DNA of 64,000 nt, taken from Escarpia spicata. Lineage: Eukaryota; Annelida; Polychaeta; Sabellida; Siboglinidae. The stretch spans positions 6,571,317 through 6,635,316 of the forward strand of contig OZ023206.1 in NCBI GenBank assembly GCA_963995525.1, in the 5' to 3' direction. The notes below the pieces were generated by a model. The model was given only the letters and a program-made list of their open reading frames with translations. It was not told where the DNA came from and did not search any database. Made by a program: the position numbers and the translations under genes. This document shows, piece by piece, positions 52,701 through 61,093 of the stretch. Position 1 is the first letter of the stretch, and every line of letters begins with the position of its first letter.

Positions 52701-55700
52701 CCTACCATAACTGGTCGCATTTTACAGGAACACCTGCGAGTTGTTGACATGGCCAGGACATTCTACAACGGGATGGTGACAGCTGCCAAGCAGACCTGCA
52801 GCGAGATGAAACTGGTGGAGTTCAGCAGGAGTGCTCCCTGCAGCCGGCAGATCTCGATGCACTACAGTTTTGACTTTGCGCAGCAAGTTCACCTGCCGAG
52901 TGACCCTCTCCAGCCAGGCCCCATGTACTTCCTGGTTCCTAGAGTGTGGCATATTTGGGGTCTGCTGGGAGGCGCTCCCGAAACAGGTGAACTTCCTGAT
53001 TGATGAAGCCCATCTCATTTCGAAGGGGTCGAACGCTGTTGTGTCCTACATACACTACTTTTTTGAGTGTTTTTGGACTGGGTGAGACCACTGCCGACCT
53101 TCACTGTACAAAACAAGAACTGTTTTGTCCTGTGGTATTGTGCATGGAGGGTCGCCATTGGTCTCCACCAGCCCATCACACTCAACTTTCTAGTTGTGGT
53201 ACACACAAAGTTTGCCCCTTACGCTTGCTTTGGGCTTCTCAAGCGGGCAATGAAATGCCACGCAATATCGTCGCTGACTGAGCTCGAGTCTGTGGTGAAT
53301 GGGAGCGCCTGTCTGAATTCCACCCAGTTGGTTGGCAAAGAAGACGGCACATCCCTCGTCCTGTGGCAGACTGGCAAGCACACCTCCATCCCCACTTCAA
53401 GGCACTGCTAGGCATCAAGAAGTACTTTCACTTCAGGTACATTCAATGCTATCTATTTATCCCAGTAGTATCCACAATATCGTTTAATAACATAAAATTA
53501 AAGGAAATAAATGCTAAATAAGGCTTTATATAAAGGGTTATCGTCATAGGTGAGTTGGTGTGTTCATAAAAAATGTTTGTTTATCGTTAGTTTATTTACA
53601 CGATTACAATAATTGACCCTTATAATGTATGCACGGCTGAAACATTGATATTTTGCATCCATCTTTTTTGTGTTTGTCTAATATAAAACCAAGGAAAACA
53701 TATTTGCCTGTTATGACAACACTCGCAGGTGTTCCTGTACAATGCAACCATTATGCCTGTATGCAGTGAAAGATGATAAACAATTATTTAAACTGTGTTA
53801 AACACTGTTCACAGGTTTGATGCAGCCAGCCCAGGCATGGTCTTTGTAAAGACAACATGCAGCAGCCCCGAAGAGCGCTTCGAGTTCCTGGTTTGCAGTG
53901 ATGCCTTGCTGCCTTCTGCACCACCACTCGCCATCAAGCCACCCGGCCTCAGTCATGACCGCCAACACTACCTCCTCACAAACATTCGTCCATTTGTGAA
54001 GGACCTGTATAAGGACGTGCTGTGTCCAAGCCCCTCTGAGAGGGAGGATGCCCCCATGGCGGGGCCCTCCACAGCTCCCGATGCTATCGCATCCACACCA
54101 CGCAGAGGAGGTATTCGTGGCCTAGGTCGCCAGCCTTCGCCATCGCCTTCTCCGACCGAGGCATCTGAGAACACGTGGTAGTCCTGGCAGGGGACATGAC
54201 AATGCTGGCAGGGGTCGTGGTGGTGCCAGTGTGGGAAAATGAGAATAAACTCACTGACTGGTTTTGTGAGTCATATAAACTTGCAGCAGTTTTCTTTTGC
54301 AATTTTATTTTTTTGTACCAATGAGCTTCACTTATTAGAACAATGTCAGTTTATAAATAAATGCATTTACCCGACAAACCAGACTGTTTTTGTGTGTGCT
54401 GTAAAATTCCTAAAAAACATACCACTCCACTAGTATACATAGAAAAGTCTTTTGCTCATAACTTTTTTAATATCCCATACATTTTGTTCATATTTTCAGA
54501 TACTTAACAGGATATCACTATCTAAGATGGTGCAGAATTTCAAAGAAATCCGTTAAGGGTAACTAAGGTACTTTTCAGTAAACGTTCCAAAACTTCAAAC
54601 GGCTTTTTCTCAGTTTGAACATTTCTACCCCATATGTGTTCATTGTGACATAACTTCAGATAGGATTACGCTATGCCCACAATATATGTACCATGTTAAA
54701 GCTGATTATATGCTCTTTCCAAAGGTATATATAACTCAATATTTTTAAATTTGTACATGTGACTCATTTCGTTAGGACTCGACACATATAACAAACTTCC
54801 GAGTATATTTGATAATTTTGTTCTGTACTCATTAGCTTATATACAGGGCTACATTTCTCTAATTGGACATTGACACATACAACCACTCGGTAATTAACTA
54901 GTAGTAGGGTAACCAAAAATAGTTTTTTGGATTTATTTTGAATAAACTTTAAACAGTTATCACTTCATGATTATTTGATGTTATGCTATATAAATATCAT
55001 CACTGCATAATAATAATGGGTCTTCTTGCCAACAAAATGATAAGCTCAATCATATTTCTTGATAAATATTAGCAAAGTTGTGATTTTTAAAAAGAACCCC
55101 TACAAATAGCTCAAAACTGTGTACACTGTGGATGGAAGTTTACCACTGGTCACCTGCAGGGTTAAGACTTGTGAATGCCACTTGGGCTATGCTACAATGA
55201 AGATCTGGTTTCCTACCTTGACACTGCTGGCCTGAGACTCTGTCTCTTCACTCTCTGACTTAGTGTCTGGCGTCTGAAGCATACACGACATCCTCCGTGA
55301 ACAAATACTCATTTCCTGGTCGAACTTCATGTATCATTTACCTTTTAAGAACTTAACCTTTCAGAGATTGTGAAGTGTGTCAAAGTCCGCAGTGGATTTT
55401 TTTTCTCAGAATTTGCCAAGACATTTTTACATCTCATGGTGGTTGTGTTGAATTACAAATGACTCAAGCTGCATTCTGCGACTACATGACACAGATGTCC
55501 CAAACCGTCATAAAGCAGTTACCTTATATAACCATAAGGAATACCTACATAATGTTGCTTTCAATTTCTGTTCAGCTTTTTTATCCAGAAATGTATTCTA
55601 CATTATTGGTTCATTTTATTTAAAAAAAACTACTATAAAGATGATGAAGTTTCAAGCAATTCTGTTGCCTTGCGGCTGAATGGCAATACATGGACAGCAC

Positions 55701-58700
55701 CAGGTGGCGCTACTGAAAGAAAATGTTTGATATATTACCCAGACTTCCCCTGCACCGGATGCGACACTTTCAATGATGTCATCGATCTCCTTCTCTATGG
55801 TCAAATCTTTCTTAATGTCCTCCGTCTTCACGACGGGAGTTGCTGCTATGGTCTGTCAACGAGAACGATATCATTAATGTCACTTTACTCCACACTGTAG
55901 AAGACAAAACAATTGTCTCTATACTAAAAACAAAGCCTTAATCAGGGATGAGAGTGACATTCAGAGAAAAAAACGGAAATTTAGCTGTGGCCCACATTTC
56001 AGCCCAAGAGGACTGTCTCATCTAATGGGGGAGGGGGGACTCCTCAAAGATATTTTTAAATTGTAGACGACATATGGTGTATTTTAAGCAATGTTAAATA
56101 GAAAATGTTAACATTTCCAATAGCAAAAAACGCACACGGACTCACGCACACATTGTCATAGTACTAACTTACTTGCTAATGATATTTTCTAGACTGAACC
56201 TGAGTTGGCTGACGGGCAGCTTTCTCCTTGTCAAAACAGCCCATTGATGGGCCATTCTAGCTTTCTTCGTTGCCAGCTCAACTGCTTCCTTAGCTTTGTA
56301 CTTGGTGGCTGCCTTCGTCTTTGACATGTTCAGCTCAGTTTTCTTCTCCTCCTTCATCTTTCCTTCCTCGGCAAGATGGATGGAGTAAATTTTGTGTGCA
56401 CCCCTCGTGTTGTGAACGAGGCGACCAGTTCTGTTTGTGGAAGTCCTGTATAGTAGTCTTGTTGCTTGCCATGAGTGAGTACTTCACTGTCTGGATAGTG
56501 TTGAATGTATTAACATTCTTTCTGGCAGTGGCAGTATTCATGATACTAGACATGTGACTAAAAAACACCCTTCCACTTGAGGACCATGAAAGCAGCTCAT
56601 CATTGCAGCCACCAGCTTTAACAAGGCTGGGAACTTGCCAGTAGAGAATATGGTAGCCCACCACGAGTCCAATCTGGAACTTGTGGGTGCTTGTGGAAGT
56701 GTGTTGTCTACATGGAATCGGATACGCCCTCTGTTAAGGTTATAACAGAACATTGGTGACCAGTGTGGGCAGTGCCAGCGTGTGTACTTCAATGCCTTCG
56801 GTTCCCCTCTGACTGTAGCCTGTAGGATCCAATCCGCATAGTTGACATCGGCCTCGCACCACAAACAGTAGGCTTTCCCCGGTACTGATAATTTACTGAT
56901 GAATATATCCAACATAGTGTCTCCAGCCGATCTCTCCAGCCACACCCAATTCCACTTATTCTTGACACTTTTGTCAATGTCCTTCACGCAACATTTGTCT
57001 GGCCGTACAACAAATCGTCGATTAGCCATTGTGTTAAAAAATGATCGACATCTCCACAAAATACATTGTCGTTTCCTATTGGTCCACTGCTTTTGTGCGC
57101 GCACTTCGAAAGCGCTGAAGCGAACAGCCGCAGAACTATGGGTTTTACTTCGCAGATTCGCGGGTTCGGTTGGGTCGGTTCTGTCTCTAATCGCCAGGCA
57201 ACGTCATTAACACGTGGCGACACCCGGCAGATAGATGGTTAACTCAATCCGCAGATAGATCGTCAGTGAATTGTCCAGGATTTTATATGTCCTACCCCCC
57301 AACTTTCATTTTTTTCTCCCCGGATTTACACGATTCACAAAAATGCTCTTTGGAGCAGTATAAAAATAGGAATTCCGGCTTTACAAAAATGCTCTTTGGA
57401 GCAGTATAAAAATAGGAATTCTGGCAAAAACCGGAAATTTCTCATCCCTGCCTAATACAAACAAAAACTAATACAAACTAAACACTTTGTCATTTACTCA
57501 TTTACATATAGGGGATGGTGTAGCGATACTGTGTATCCAGGGGAACCCAAACACAGGGGATGGTGTAGTGATACCGTGTATTCAGGGGAACCCAAACATA
57601 GGGGATGGTGTAGCGATACCGTGTATCCAGGGGAACACAAACACAGGGGATGGCATAGCGATACCGTGTATCCAGGGGAACACAAACATAGGGGATGGCA
57701 TAGCGATACCGTGTATCCAGGGGAACACAAACATAGGGGATGGCATAGCGATACCGTGTATCCAGGGGAACACAAACATAGGGGATGGTGTAGCATTAAA
57801 CCAGAAAATGAGACAGGAATACCATTACCTTTGTAGTTTTCGGGGTTGTTACGAATACCTCGCCCTCTGCCTCCAGCTTCTTCTTTGAAGGTCGACTTAC
57901 GCGCCCTGACCTTTGTACAGCTGCAGAGTGGAGAAAAAACAACAAAAATAAACTCATACAAAGGATGTACATCAACAAAAATAAGTTGATACAAATTTAT
58001 GGAGGCCAAGTGAAGATCAGTTTTGGGTTTAATTTTGAATTCAACATATTTGTGAATTTGCATTGAAAAAAAAAAAAACAGCTTTAACTGAATCCTGCAA
58101 ATTTATATGAATTGAATTAATTTATCAAACTGAAAAAAATAATTGATGGCTTTCTATAAATGTACACATAAAATATGTTCAACTGTACCATTTTAGAATT
58201 ACCCATTATTAATGTGTATGGTCAAACACTAAATAAAACAAAGCTGGTTGCTTTGTTGGATTCTCCATACGGAAGCTCAACAAACAAAACCTGCAACATG
58301 TGTTCTATTTGACCAAGGGGTAATCAAACATTTCCACAAAGGTTTATATGTAAATCATGAAACAACAAATTATAGCAAAGCTTCAGTTCATTATTCAAAT
58401 GCCACCATTTAGTCAAGTTTCCGACCAACAACTTACTACCAACAGACTTCGTCATCATCTCTGTAATGTTTGTAACGTCCGACCCCATGGGTATGAACTT
58501 CGCCCTATCCTCGTCGCTCAACCCTTCCCACAATTCCTGCAACCGTTTCTCGACCTGCTCCTCGGAGTCCTTCGGATTCTCCTCACGCACAGAATCACGT
58601 CGCTTCTGACAGAACACCGCAAACTGCGTTGCGAACTGGTCAGCCAGTTTCCGCGGCGACGACCTCTGTCCTCTGAGGTGACGCATACGTTTGCGTGGCG

Positions 58701-61065
58701 GTGACGCAGGCAGCGGTGACGCTGCCACATCCACACCATCCTCATCCACTGTCTGTACTTTCCGCTTCACGTACTTGCGCTTCTGAACCGCAACGCCATT
58801 TGATAGTGCTGCCACCTGCTGGTTCTCGGGTGCGGGTTTTGTTGCGACGGGCTCCGTCGGTTCGTAGACGAATGTGTAGGTCTGTTGTCGCTCCAGTCTA
58901 CTCATAGGAAGGGCCTCCTCTGTCGCGACGACAGCAACTTCCCACGCCTTGCGACGACTCTGTTTCACCATGTACCGGTCCCGGTCCTTCTTGTGCTTAG
59001 CGATCATCTCGGTGCAGAACCGTTCGAACGCTTTCTTCCCCTCGAAGGCGATCATCGAGCCCTCCGAAACCCACCCCCGCTCGGCCTCGTTGCCAAAGAA
59101 CTGCACATGGTAGAGCCGCGTCTGTCGCAGGTCACCTGGTGTGACAAACAAACAGTAAGTACGACAATTGTAATTATTATTTTCTGTACTTCTACAGTAA
59201 ATACACACATCTGAAAAACCAAGAAACTTGAATGTACATCACACGGATCAAACTACAAACTACCATAATGACTGTATGTATTTGGACACTTAACGGCTGT
59301 CCAAAAACATACAATACAAAACACTGAATGGTGCCCAAACAGTGTCCACGTATACCTGCCATCATTACGGTCAGTATGTATTCCGACGTAGATACTTAGG
59401 GTGTCCAAAAGCAGTAGTCATTACGTTCTATACAAGGCACCAAAATAATCCATTTGATCGACTGACGGATTGCATACAACGTGAAGAATTGGTTAGGTTC
59501 CGTACATTTCACAACTACTCTGCCGACTTGCCTTTGATGCGCGTATAGACACCTTGGTACGGATCGTACGCTACCATGCATGGCCACCAGGGGTGACCGC
59601 TGACCTTTGCCCACATCAGATCTCCCACAAGCCACCTGGCAGGAAGTTTCTCAGCCATCACTGGAGGCACCTACAACCAGCAAGACTGCGACTATCATCA
59701 CTATACGGTTTGGGTGTATAGTAATCAATAATAATAAGGTAACTTCTTTTGCACCAAAATCATTGGAAACCAAACTCAGGGGCGTATCAAGACTGAAGGG
59801 TTGGTCAATCAAAAACTGATTTATAAGCAGTATGAAAAAAACAGATGGACAGGGAGCTAAGGTCGAGGCAAGGTTATAAAAGTTTTTAAATGACAGCCGA
59901 ATAATTGTGTGATATGTAACAGATTTGACAATAAGAGCAAGCATATTCCAAAGAGTTGGTACAGCAACAGAGAAAGCCATAGTTCTAATGTTAGTGTTGA
60001 CTCTAGGAACAAAAAGTAAATCACAAATGGATGATCGAAGCTGTATAGGTTTTCTTATTAAGCAACGAATATAAATATGCCGGTAGCTTACATAAAACTA
60101 CCTGGTAGGTAACTGTACAGATCTTAAAATGATACAATACTGGTAGGAAGCCAACGCAGACACCACAGAAGCAGCATTTAGTTAACCAGAAAACCAGAGA
60201 CCGAGTCACAATCCATGATAATTAATTTTGCACACATTGTAATTTCATGACATCTTCAACAACATTATGAGAGAATAACAATAGTCTAGATTACTGGCAA
60301 CAAGTGCCGTTGCAATAGTTTTTTCTACAAAATATGCACACTGACAAAAACGGCATTAATCACAAATACGATATCATTGACAAATTTGAGAAATATGGTT
60401 TGTGTTAGGAATAAAACTTGTACCACAGCCTCCTGTTTGATGGCAGCGTCTCGACTTGCTTCCTGCATCTTCCTGTCTCTCTTCTTTTCCATCAGCTGTT
60501 TCTTGATGTCGCCCTTTGTCTTCGCCCGTCCGAACCTCGTCGGTGTAAACCCCGTGGCGACTGACACTGGTAGTGCTGGGGCGACTGGGTGCATAGGTAT
60601 GCCAACACTCGGTGGAGCCGTCGAGTCATATGACTGCGCTGGTGGGGTGGGGGCAGGGTGGCTACACAGCGTACCCTCGTGGAACGACCGCCGAATCCTC
60701 AGCTTGATCGGTGGAGATGGTATTGGTGCCAACTGAGATGGACACGTCGAATGTGATTTGACCGAGGGCGAGTTACATGCTGCAGCGGCACTATCTGGTG
60801 GTGGCGCTGCGGTGACTGGCAACGGGGTGGTGTTTGCTGTGAAGGTCTGGCTTTGGCACACAGTCTCCATGGGGACGATGTTGGCGAACTGCGGCAGGTG
60901 GGAGTCAGTTGACACACCGTGGCTGTTGGTCTTGCTCATCGCCATACGTGGGTGCTGGGTGAGGGTGGGCACTTGGGGTAGGTGGTGGCGGATGACCGGC
61001 ACTGCTTGACCTGTCACCCGGTCACCTCCGGTCACCCCATTGCCATGGGGGGAGGAGGATGCCAT
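25208..61065 (-). CDS. NSD2: Histone H3 lysine-36 methyltransferase, NSD2-type, complete 19-exon gene
   Basis: The gene runs from an ATG at 61065 (context GACATGG) to a TGA at 25208-25210. Nineteen exons sum to 4290 bp (1429 aa) and all 18 junctions agree in phase. Order by approximate residue: PWWP 229-300 (HPWWPCMV), HMG box 425-477, PHD1 622-668, PHD2 671-736, PHD3 738-800, PHD4 798-835, PWWP 839-917, AWS 970-1022, SET 1023-1150 ([17 protein letters not shown]), post-SET ([13 protein letters not shown]), PHD5 about 1201-1236 and C5HCH 1236-1285, then a Ser/Lys-rich tail. Human NSD2 is about 1365 aa with the same order; the HMG box separates it from NSD1 and NSD3. An invertebrate may have one NSD gene, so pro-orthologue is the safer reading. 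The enzyme dimethylates H3K36 in the nucleus. Introns are unusually rich in exon-edge minisatellites. Small alternative exons in the 6.4-kb intron before PHD1 cannot be excluded. Confidence 0.93.
25792..26439. other. NSD intron 18 outside the array
   Basis: No gene or repeat recognised. Confidence 0.5.
26440..26727 (-). repeat. 53-57-bp array copying the PHD5 exon 3' end and donor, about 5 units
   Basis: The intron begins with imperfect copies of the last about 56 bp of the exon. The exon's AAGTGTCCCAAGGTCTACCA...CCCCCACACG|GTGAGT recurs as GAGTGTCCTAAGTCTACCA...CCCCCACACG|GTGAGT. Two other copies have CACTG|TGAGT, a disabled donor. Confidence 0.92.
26728..26932 (-). CDS. NSD2: NSD exon 18: basic linker and PHD5
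   Basis: Acceptor TGTTGGCAG, donor CACG|GTGAGT, phase 0 in and 1 out. The basic [17 protein letters not shown] is followed by [28 protein letters not shown] and KPPHG, matching human CFRCGDGGQLVLC...YHLSCLGL. Confidence 0.96.
27000..28482. other. NSD intron 17
   Basis: No exon recognised. It holds the short repeat listed at 27,163. Confidence 0.5.
27163..27340. repeat. 47-bp minisatellite, about 3.7 units
   Basis: Unit CCTATGATGTCCCAGGATGT + GTGTATGTGTACTTGATTGG. Inside the NSD intron, away from splice sites. Confidence 0.93.
28483..28589 (-). CDS. NSD2: NSD exon 17: end of SET and post-SET
   Basis: Acceptor GTTTCACCAG, donor AAAG|GTTGGA, phase 1 in and 0 out. [20 protein letters not shown] then [15 protein letters not shown]. 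The catalytic Tyr of FNY and the post-SET CxCxxxxC zinc site are intact. Confidence 0.98.
28871..29007 (-). CDS. NSD2: NSD exon 16: SET domain, catalytic middle
   Basis: Acceptor TCGTTTCAG, donor GCTG|GTACGT, phase 2 in and 1 out. [20 protein letters not shown] includes the RFMNHSC pseudoknot motif for cofactor and lysine binding, followed by [18 protein letters not shown]. Confidence 0.98.
29223..29344 (-). CDS. NSD2: NSD exon 15: SET domain, first part
   Basis: Acceptor TGGTTACAG, donor ACAG|GTCAGT, phase 0 in and 2 out. [20 protein letters not shown] and [13 protein letters not shown] match GEFVNEYVGELIDEEEC and FYMLTIDKDR. The DEEEC block that carries a human activating hot spot is conserved. 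Confidence 0.97.
29345..31924 (-). repeat. 37-bp minisatellite, about 69 units, copying the SET exon acceptor
   Basis: Unit on the - strand: GGTTACAG|GGTCAGTTTGT + (G/T)AACGAGTACGTTGCTGT. The first 22-23 bp of the SET exon (GQFVNEYV) and its acceptor are repeated. Most copies change GTG to GTT, a synonymous change. GTAACC/ATAACC and ACAG/AGAG variants alternate. The array abuts the exon on one side and the 93-bp donor array on the other. Confidence 0.97.
31925..33678 (-). repeat. 93-bp minisatellite, about 19 units, copying the AWS exon donor
   Basis: On the - strand each unit contains GAGACATCAAGTAG|GTAGGC, mirroring the real exon end GTGGACATCAAGAAG|GTAGGC, followed by CACGGATCATCTAGGTACTG that also follows the real donor. 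The array begins at the donor and fills the left half of the intron. A local variant carries CAGACCTGCCTGTATACAA repeats at 33,545-33,620. Confidence 0.96.
33679..33948 (-). CDS. NSD2: NSD exon 14: AWS and start of SET
   Basis: A 90-codon exon, phase 0 at both ends. Acceptor TTTATTTCCAG, donor AAGAAG|GTAGGC. The AWS zinc cysteines are in [24 protein letters not shown] and RCRNQ; the SET N-terminus reads [15 protein letters not shown]. The human counterpart is PKCNCKPTDENPCGFDSEC. Confidence 0.97.
35041..35780. repeat. Diverged direct duplication with a poly-C tract
   Basis: A segment starting CCCCTA...ATTCATAATGCGAGTAATCATGG (about 35,085-35,300) recurs as CCCCA...ACATTATAATGCCAGGAATCATAG (about 35,450-35,720), including a shared TTGTGACTTGTG and CACTTCACT...TTTTACAAATGCA. 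The C17 homopolymer is at 35,447-35,463. It lies in NSD intron 13; the rest of that intron (33,949-35,040) shows nothing recognised. Confidence 0.65.
35865..36260 (-). pseudogene. Mutator-like transposon protein fragment (N-terminal part)
   Basis: An ATG at 36260 opens [20 protein letters not shown] and [15 protein letters not shown], ending in TGA. After a frame change it continues with [20 protein letters not shown] and [11 protein letters not shown]. The WCIVDV.QLN motif followed by a C-containing block is what I recall at the start of Mutator-like transposase-domain proteins in invertebrates. The rest is absent. It lies in NSD intron 13. Confidence 0.45.
36977..37089 (-). CDS. NSD2: NSD exon 13: linker between PWWP2 and AWS
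   Basis: A 113-bp exon with acceptor GTGTTGTAG and donor AGG|GTATTT, phase 1 in and 0 out. It encodes a charged helix ([20 protein letters not shown]) matching the human QREARETQESERKPPPYK block. Confidence 0.93.
37700..37757. repeat. Dispersed hairpin repeat (ATATAGCGCC type)
   Basis: TTCTTATATAGCGCCCCATC ... TGGGGCGCTTTACAATGG: an inverted pair with a form seen widely in invertebrate genomes as a SINE/MITE end. Confidence 0.55.
38107..38183 (-). CDS. NSD2: NSD exon 12: end of PWWP2
   Basis: A 77-bp exon with acceptor CTGCTTGTAG and donor AAAG|GTGAGA, phase 2 in and 1 out. [20 protein letters not shown] aligns with RVFPYMEGD... of NSD2, followed by AKVFQK (VFKNAL). Confidence 0.9.
38617..38745 (-). 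CDS. NSD2: NSD exon 11: PWWP2 core
   Basis: Acceptor GTGGTTCCAG, donor CCAG|GTGGGA, phase 2 at both ends. [35 protein letters not shown] match human NSD2 PWWP2 (WWPAEVCHPKNVPPNIQ). The first 20 bp are shared with every unit of the upstream array. Confidence 0.97.
38725..43660 (-). repeat. 57-bp minisatellite, about 86 units, copying the PWWP2 exon acceptor
   Basis: Each unit on the - strand contains CTGTGGTTCCAG|GTGGTGG and CCGGGAGAGATCT: a full acceptor plus the first 20 bp of the PWWP2 exon, then about 37 bp of intron end. The array runs unbroken into the real exon at 38745. The 57-bp period is three-divisible, so several frames stay open for hundreds of codons. Variant sites (ctcgac/acgac/ctcaac, caccacc/caccatc, cataag/cacaag) occur in blocks, showing local homogenisation. 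Small indels occur near 39,113, 41,094, 42,635 and 42,870. Confidence 0.97.
43661..44379. other. NSD intron 10 outside the array
   Basis: AT-rich, nothing recognised. Confidence 0.5.
44380..44536 (-). CDS. NSD2: NSD exon 10: PHD4 and start of PWWP2
   Basis: A 157-bp exon found from conservation. Acceptor TATTCCAG, donor ATAG|GTGGGT, phase 1 in and 2 out. It reads [27 protein letters not shown] and [11 protein letters not shown]; the split Arg codon joins to WWP in exon 11. Confidence 0.96.
44967..45146 (-). CDS. NSD2: NSD exon 9: PHD3
   Basis: Acceptor CCTTGCAG, donor AGCG|GTCAGT, phase 1 at both ends. [25 protein letters not shown] and [13 protein letters not shown] are near-identical to human NSD2 PHD3. 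Confidence 0.96.
45381..45581 (-). CDS. NSD2: NSD exon 8: PHD2
   Basis: Acceptor TTCTGCACAG, donor AAAG|GTGGGT, phase 1 at both ends. [27 protein letters not shown] and [11 protein letters not shown] match human NSD2 PHD2 closely. Confidence 0.96.
45582..45735 (-). repeat. Degenerate 27-30-bp array copying the PHD2 exon acceptor
   Basis: Upstream of the PHD2 exon, four to five imperfect units on the - strand repeat TTTCACATGTTTTxTCTGCACAG-like sequence. The exon start itself reads GCAGTCACACATGTTTTGTG. Units end CTGCACAG, CTATACAG or CTGCACAG, so each retains an AG acceptor. The array lies immediately next to the exon. Confidence 0.8.
45736..48550. other. NSD intron 7
   Basis: Small imperfect repeats of AGCAATGACCCCACACCAAG (45,960-46,035). 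Otherwise no exon, transposon end or RNA gene recognised. Confidence 0.45.
48551..48815 (-). CDS. NSD2: NSD exon 7: PHD1
   Basis: Acceptor CTGCCTCCAG, donor CAG|GTTTGT, phase 0 in and 1 out. After a linker ([20 protein letters not shown]) it carries [26 protein letters not shown] and FVCDECTTG, matching human NSD2 PHD1 (CQLCEKPG...FHLACLGL...C). Confidence 0.95.
49418..50185. repeat. 62-bp minisatellite, about 12 units
   Basis: Unit ACGCTAACTTTAGAGCACTG + TCAGTCTGTCTCCTCTCATGCAATCAGG + TTCACTATATTACT, given in parts. Located in the NSD intron about 600 bp upstream of exon 7. It contains no exon-derived sequence. Confidence 0.95.
50190..51329. other. NSD intron sequence, nothing recognised
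   Basis: Only short open frames. An 84-codon frame at 50,712-50,966 shows no family resemblance. Confidence 0.4.
51330..54787. mobile_element. DNA transposon, about 3.46 kb, imperfect TIRs
   Basis: The left end near 51,330 reads ATGTGACGAGTCCTGACGAA then ATGAGTCGGATGTACA. The right end (54,752-54,787) is its inverse complement with about five mismatches (TGTACATGTGACTCATTTCG then TTAGGACTCGACACAT). A decayed gene fills the centre on the + strand. It sits in the 6.4-kb NSD intron between exons 6 and 7, opposite in orientation to NSD. The target duplication is unclear. Confidence 0.72.
51846..54181 (+). pseudogene. Broken transposon gene with DUF7869-like protein
   Basis: Exon-like pieces are 51,846-52,108 ([10 protein letters not shown]..., acidic middle; donor CAG|GTATGC), 52,728-53,436 and 53,815-54,181 (start [11 protein letters not shown], stop TAG). 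The middle piece reads [96 protein letters not shown] and LVGKEDGT. This is the signature order of a transposon-borne family I believe is catalogued as DUF7869. Frameshifts near 51,935, 52,946, 53,080 and about 53,380, and a missing DN motif before QNKN, make it inactive. Confidence 0.7.
55217..55273 (-). CDS. NSD2: NSD exon 6: 57-bp microexon
   Basis: Acceptor ATGCTTCAG, donor AAG|GTAGGA. It encodes 19 residues ([19 protein letters not shown]), phase 0 at both ends. It resembles the Ser/Glu-rich linker before PHD1 in NSD2. Confidence 0.65.
55739..55852 (-). CDS. NSD2: NSD exon 5: acidic/helical linker
   Basis: A 114-bp exon, phase 0 at both ends, with acceptor CGTTGACAG and donor TGG|GTAATA. 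It encodes [20 protein letters not shown] and [13 protein letters not shown]. It is not conserved enough to recognise alone, but frame, splice sites and position fit. Confidence 0.62.
56190..57029 (-). pseudogene. Transposase-like relic in NSD intron 4 (hAT-like guess)
   Basis: An ATG at 57029 opens [20 protein letters not shown], then [30 protein letters not shown] and, after breaks, [14 protein letters not shown]. The layout of a short C-x2-C segment followed by an Ala/Pro-Ser linker resembles the N-terminus of hAT/ZBED-type transposases that I recall from invertebrate genomes. A separate basic frame near 56,335-56,190 ([20 protein letters not shown]) may belong to it. No catalytic region is seen. 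Confidence 0.4.
57340..57425. repeat. Tandem duplicate of about 47 bp
   Basis: AAAATGCTCTTTGGAGCAGT...AGGAATTC occurs twice in a row. Its significance is unknown. Confidence 0.8.
57505..57795. repeat. 45-bp minisatellite, about 6.5 units, 33 bp inside the NSD exon 4 donor
   Basis: Unit GGGGATGGTGTAGCGATACC + GTGTATCCAGGGGAACACAAACATA. Unlike the exon-edge arrays it contains no exon sequence and stops short of the donor. Confidence 0.95.
57829..57920 (-). CDS. NSD2: NSD exon 4: basic linker
   Basis: A 92-bp exon with acceptor CTCTGCAG and donor AAAG|GTAATG, phase 1 in and 0 out. It encodes [20 protein letters not shown] and TTPKTTK. It is poorly conserved and placed by phase and splice sites. 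Confidence 0.75.
58437..59135 (-). CDS. NSD2: NSD exon 3: rest of PWWP1 and HMG box
   Basis: Acceptor CACACCAG, donor GGTA|GTAAGT. It begins with [16 protein letters not shown] and AFEG. A basic linker ([16 protein letters not shown]) is followed by an HMG-box helix set starting [17 protein letters not shown] and ending [11 protein letters not shown]. The box is diagnostic for NSD2 rather than NSD1 or NSD3. Confidence 0.95.
59532..59670 (-). CDS. NSD2: NSD exon 2: first half of PWWP1, apparent GC donor
   Basis: The exon encodes [20 protein letters not shown] and ends YTRIK-G, closely matching human NSD2. Acceptor GTTGTAG. The only donor that gives the right phase and conserved join (K-G) is AAAG|GCAAGT, a GC-AG intron with an otherwise ideal consensus. 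Confidence 0.88.
59850..59995 (-). pseudogene. LINE ORF2 C-terminal fragment
   Basis: [20 protein letters not shown] then FKNFYNL resembles the near-universal LINE ending (R)SFSVAAPxLWNSLPxxI...FKxxLK. Only this 3' piece is seen. It sits in NSD intron 1. Confidence 0.6.
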
Positions 61066-61093
61066 GTCTGTGTCAACGGTGCACGTGTCACAT
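60424..61093 (-). CDS. NSD2: NSD exon 1 of the coding part (N-terminal linker)
   Basis: Acceptor TTGTCTGTTTTCTAG precedes 61093, so a non-coding or short coding exon lies upstream. Translation probably starts at 61065 ([10 protein letters not shown]); the exon itself opens with ATG TGA, a start-stop. It is rich in Pro, Ser and Thr, then basic ([20 protein letters not shown]). Donor GTG|GTACAAG at 60424, phase 0. Confidence 0.8.

Noticed and set aside
57494..58063. - strand 189-codon frame covering exon 4 and the 45-bp array
   Set aside because: Only 57829-57920 has proper splice sites and phase. The rest is repeat translation, and this frame differs from the NSD frame in the exon.
58357..59214. 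+ strand frames of 70-115 codons over the HMG-box exon
   Set aside because: Antisense shadows of NSD exon 3.
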